The notes under the pieces are model-generated. The model saw only the letters and a program-made list of their open reading frames with translations. It was not told the DNA's origin and did no database searches. Of a stretch of 37,297 bases of DNA, positions 34,223 through 37,297 are shown piece after piece. This stretch comes from Clostridia bacterium (GTDB lineage: Bacteria > Bacillota > Clostridia > Christensenellales > Borkfalkiaceae), in NCBI GenBank assembly GCA_017448355.1, contig JAFSLQ010000056.1:1-37297 (forward strand). Reading direction: 5' to 3'. The position numbers and the translations under genes were made by a program. The first letter of the stretch is position 1, and each line of letters starts with the position of its first letter.

Positions 34223-36094
34223 TTAAACCTTGATTTCAGCAAGTCCTAAAATCTGTCTGTATTTATTTAACTTATTGCGTTGCTTCGTGTCGAGACATAA
34301 TTTCTTAAGGTATTTGTCTATCGTTTCGCTGTTTGTTGCATGTAGTAAAATATGCACGTCTTCGGCAATCATTAACAGGTTGTCATACTTGTCAGTCCCA
34401 CCGTCTTTAATCGGTATTTTATGATGACAATGTATTTCTCCTATATCTAATATCCTGCCTGTTATTGCGCATTTACCCTGCATTGCACAATAAAGCGATA
34501 GCCTGTTATCGTTGTACTCTATGCTTCTGCTTGGTATGGGATTTCTCATCAAGTAATGTAATATTTTCAGGTTTACGCACTCTAACATTTTATGTATTTC
34601 TTGTCTGCCTTGCGGCGTAAACTTGTTTATACATTTCTTCTTATCCATAGGGTTTTTGTGTTGAACATACCCCATAGGAACTAATGTTTTTCCGTGTATA
34701 AACCTTACTTCTTTACTTTTACCATACTTTGCTTTCAGATAGTCATACTGATATTCGCCTTTTCTCTCTAACTTTTGCCTTAAGTTAATATAAATTTTCT
34801 TTCTGACGTGAAAAGCGATTTTATCAAAATCTTTATTTACGTGGGTGGCTATACAATAGTAATTATGCGCTCCCACAACCAAAGAATTATATAGGTTAAT
34901 ATGCAACGCTTCTTCTTTAAGATTTTTGGGCGTTTTTATTGACTTTATTTGCTTTTTGGCTTTTTCTTTCAACTTGGAAATTGCATTGTCCGACACGTTA
35001 GATTTGACTGTGTATCTTGACTTTCCGCTGCGATTATTTCCTTTCCTGTGCACCTTGATTTTGAAACCCAGAAACTCTGAGTAATTCTTTTTAAGGTTTA
35101 CAATTTTGGATTTTTCTTCGCTTATTTCAAGTCCCAACCTTTCTTTCAGCCACATTTGCGTCGCTTTGAACAGCCTGTCCGCTTCATTTTTGTATCTGCA
35201 AAAGATTTTGAAATCGTCCGCATATCTTACAATAAAGCATTCTTTTAAGTTCGAACTTTGGCGTAAAGCCCTGTATTCGCCCGAACGGTCATCTGTTCCC
35301 GATTTTAGAATTTTTCCTTTATACGTCTTACGCGTTGGTATTGTTTCCCATTGACTTGCAATCCACCAGTCTAACTCGTTTAAGACTATGTTTGCAAGCA
35401 ATGGTGAGATTATCCCACCTTGCGGCGTACCTTTTTCGGGAAAACCTACTCCTGCAACTTCGGCTTTTAACATTACGGATATTATTTTTAACAGTTTCTT
35501 ATCCCGTACTCCCAAACTCCATAATTGTTTCAGCAACTTTCCGTGTTGAACGTTATCGAAAAACGATTTAATATCAATGTCTATTACATAATACAAGTGT
35601 TGAGTTTGTATCATTTTATAGACTTGCGCTATTGCGTGTTCTACACTTCTGTTAGGTCTGAAACCGTTATTTCTTTCGTGGAACTTCGCTTCAGCTATCG
35701 GCTCTAATATCTGATATACACATTGCTGTATAAGTCTGTCCATTATCGTCGGTATTCCAAGCGGACGTTTCTTTCCGTTCGGTTTGGGTATTTCTACCCG
35801 TCTTACGGCTTGCGGTTGATAAAATGCTAATTTCTTCCGTATATGTTTTATCAGCGTATCGGTTTGCCACTTTTCCAAGTCTGCGATTGTTTTTCCGTCT
35901 GTTCCGTGCGTTTTACTGCCCTTGTTTTTCTTAATATTCCTATATGCAAGTTTTATATTTTCTTCACTTGCAATAACGGGTATCAAGTCAACGAATTTAC
36001 AACCGCTTCTGCTTTTCTCATACAATTCGTCTAAAACACTCTGAATGTCATAATACTCGGCATTTCTCAGTTTGCTTTTCTTTTTCGGTTTCAT
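34223..36094 (-). CDS. ltrA: Group II intron-encoded reverse transcriptase/maturase with HNH endonuclease
   Basis: A 623-residue intron-encoded protein. RT motifs: KPNGKKRPLGIPTIMDRLIQQ (residues about 104-124), NGFRPNRS (143-150), IDIDIKSFFDNV (171-182), GTPQGGIISPLLANI (222-236) and YADD at 291-294, so polymerase residues are intact. A maturase domain X (about 390-490) follows, then HNH near 553-600 (CAITGRILDIGEIHCHHKIP; DNLLMIAEDVHILLHA), which cuts the second target strand for retrohoming. Complete length and intact YADD and HNH suggest that the intron may still splice and move. It is transcribed with its host gene. Confidence 0.95.
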   Translation of the reverse strand: MKPKKKSKLRNAEYYDIQSVLDELYEKSRSGCKFVDLIPVIASEENIKLAYRNIKKNKGSKTHGTDGKTIADLEKWQTDTLIKHIRKKLAFYQPQAVRRVEIPKPNGKKRPLGIPTIMDRLIQQCVYQILEPIAEAKFHERNNGFRPNRSVEHAIAQVYKMIQTQHLYYVIDIDIKSFFDNVQHGKLLKQLWSLGVRDKKLLKIISVMLKAEVAGVGFPEKGTPQGGIISPLLANIVLNELDWWIASQWETIPTRKTYKGKILKSGTDDRSGEYRALRQSSNLKECFIVRYADDFKIFCRYKNEADRLFKATQMWLKERLGLEISEEKSKIVNLKKNYSEFLGFKIKVHRKGNNRSGKSRYTVKSNVSDNAISKLKEKAKKQIKSIKTPKNLKEEALHINLYNSLVVGAHNYYCIATHVNKDFDKIAFHVRKKIYINLRQKLERKGEYQYDYLKAKYGKSKEVRFIHGKTLVPMGYVQHKNPMDKKKCINKFTPQGRQEIHKMLECVNLKILHYLMRNPIPSRSIEYNDNRLSLYCAMQGKCAITGRILDIGEIHCHHKIPIKDGGTDKYDNLLMIAEDVHILLHATNSETIDKYLKKLCLDTKQRNKLNKYRQILGLAEIKV

Positions 36095-36851
36095 TTGTCA
36101 AAGTCAGTTACTCTCCTTTTGTGGATTTCGCTTTTCTTAGTCATACTCGAACCTTTGAGATTAGATATTTGTTTATATTTTAATATGAATGACTAACGGC
36201 TTTCCCTCCACAGGTTATTATCCCTGTTTCTCAGGTACTCTACCGTCGCTCTCAGTTGAATAAATGCAAGTTAGTCATTTTTTTTGGATGTTCCTTGCAA
36301 CCGCTTCATTGCCTGCAACGGCTCCGCGTTTCAACCTTTCCACGTTCCGATATTTCTATCTGTACATATATCCTTAGGTTTATCCTTTAGTCCTGTGCGC
36401 TTGATACCGCCTGTAACGGTATAAGGTTTTTCATAACCTGTATTTTTACTAAACCCCACGCACACCCGTTTTCACGGGCAACGGCATTTCTACCGTTTAG
36501 CTCTATAGACCTGTACATTCGGATATTCGTCAGTTGCGTTATCGCAACATTCTAACCATAGATATTTTATAGACCCCCGACATATCATTTACGTTGCTTG
36601 CCTCCAAGCAATTTTTCACAACGTCCTTAAAGACTTGTTTGGGTAAACTTCTGCCGTCCTTAACGAACTTTATACAGATTTTCGGTTGCACGAATTTCTG
36701 CATATCGTGGTTTCAGGTCAGCGTTTCAGGGCGTTACCCCTTCATTCCACTATTCGAAATATCAGTTCTATAAACGTTAATATAAAGTCCTTTATCTTTA
36801 TATTTTAGATTACGTTTATGCCTATGTTTTTCACATAGGAACGTGTCGTAC

Positions 36852-37297
36852 ATAAGTGCGCCTCGTCGGCGATTATCATCGTGTGTAAATTCTTACCGTT
36901 TCTGTTAGATTCCCTTGCGTTAATAACTTCCTGTTCTATGAACCTGAACACCAAAAGCATCTGCGCGTTAGCGACGACGTTATTCTTGTTTGCAAACAGC
37001 GACTGAAAGTTAAAGTCAATGAGATTTGCGTTTGTCTCTAACGTTGAGTATCCGTTCCATATATCCGAATATCTGCCCGTAACGAATTTCTGTAAATACA
37101 GTTCCGCCGTCCGCATATCCCTTAATGTCAAAGCGTCCATATCCGTTTTATCCTTGCTCTTCAAAGTGTCGAGCAAGTCGGAAAATAACGGAAACTCGTA
37201 AGCCTTTAACTGCGTGCAATCGGTGTGTTCGTCTATCCCTACTCTTTCGTATGTTTCGACGGCAAGGTTATTTATAAGTTCTATAACGTCCGTTGGC
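36852..37297 (-). CDS. virB4: VirB4-type conjugation ATPase, 5' exon (5' end outside window)
   Basis: The reading frame is open to the right edge and starts beyond it; the visible sequence begins PTDVIELINNLAVETYERVG. It covers the C-terminal lobe of the ATPase up to the Walker B region MIIADEAH, where the intron enters. Landmarks include DALTLRDMRTAELYLQKF and NVVANAQMLLVFRFIEQEV, seen in TraE/VirB4 proteins of Gram-positive ICEs. Reading on into the intron ends in a spurious stop at 36805, so the naive translation after LCTTRSYV is intron sequence. With the 3' exon the visible total is about 282 residues. Confidence 0.85.

Larger units (their letters stand above)
34096..36851 (-). mobile_element. 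Group II intron inserted in the virB4 gene (about 2756 nt)
   Basis: The 5' end begins GTACGACACG, close to the GUGYG-type group II start, and the 3' end is the dinucleotide AT. Domain V is visible on the minus strand at about 34146-34178: arms CCGTG/CACGG, TGATG/CATCA, a GAAA loop and a CG bulge. Domain VI fills 34096-34140. The encoded maturase occupies domain IV, with domains I-III in the 757 bp at 36095-36851. Boundaries were chosen because splicing there restores the VirB4 frame at the DEAH motif. The EBS-IBS pairs were not convincingly identified. Confidence 0.85.

Noticed and set aside
36805-37176. Independent 123-residue protein beginning at 37176
   Set aside because: The frame is open beyond this point to the window edge, its supposed start is TTG, and its end is intron sequence; it is the virB4 5' exon.

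Overview
The window looks like a chromosomal segment of an anaerobic, low-GC, Gram-positive gut-type bacterium (Bacillota, Clostridia, possibly a Christensenellales-like lineage). The clues are the AT-rich coding style, strong AGGAGG-type ribosome sites, CUT1 sugar ABC proteins, lipoboxes without outer-membrane SusC/D proteins, and ICE genes of Firmicutes type. The taxonomy is inference; there is no rRNA or marker gene here.

Region A (1-17714, all minus strand, divergent AraC regulator at 18014) is a carbohydrate-use locus. It runs from a GH43/GH32-like beta-propeller protein through a KDPG-type aldolase, a Gfo/Idh/MocA protein, a GNAT acetyltransferase, a GH20 hexosaminidase, a solute-binding lipoprotein and two permeases to three large exported proteins: a 1016-residue multi-domain protein, a DUF4838 lipoprotein and a very long Big_2 lipoprotein cut by the left window edge. 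No ABC ATPase is present, so a shared MsmX-like ATPase is probably used. GH20 plus the uronate-type aldolase and the alpha-glucuronidase-like DUF4838 fold suggest an acidic or amino-sugar-containing glycan, but the substrate is not proven.

Region B (18946-26113) is a second sugar-catabolic cluster built around a divergent promoter. Leftward: DeoR regulator, amidohydrolase, SIS phosphosugar isomerase, YjbQ/UPF0047 protein, AraA-like isomerase and FGGY kinase. Rightward: a triosephosphate-isomerase-like enzyme and a second YjbQ paralogue. Two AATGAGCG direct repeats 21 bp apart flank the leftward -35 box and are probably the DeoR operator. No described pathway known to me uses this gene set, which makes it the best candidate for an uncharacterised system.

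Region C (26326-28073) has a Fic protein, a 51-codon ORF, and a tRNA block: a bare 3' half of tRNA-Phe (probable integration scar), then intact tRNA-Thr(TGT) and tRNA-Tyr(GTA) and a strong terminator.

Region D (28350-37297, all minus) is the integrase end of an integrative conjugative element. It contains 11-bp repeats, a tyrosine integrase, an excisionase-like protein, a small RHH-like protein, a 45-residue membrane peptide, a TnpV-like protein, a 968-residue surface protein with zinc-ribbon-like repeats, and a VirB4-type ATPase gene. The ATPase gene is interrupted at its DEAH (Walker B) motif by a complete group II intron of about 2.76 kb with a maturase/HNH protein; joining the exons restores the ATPase reading frame.
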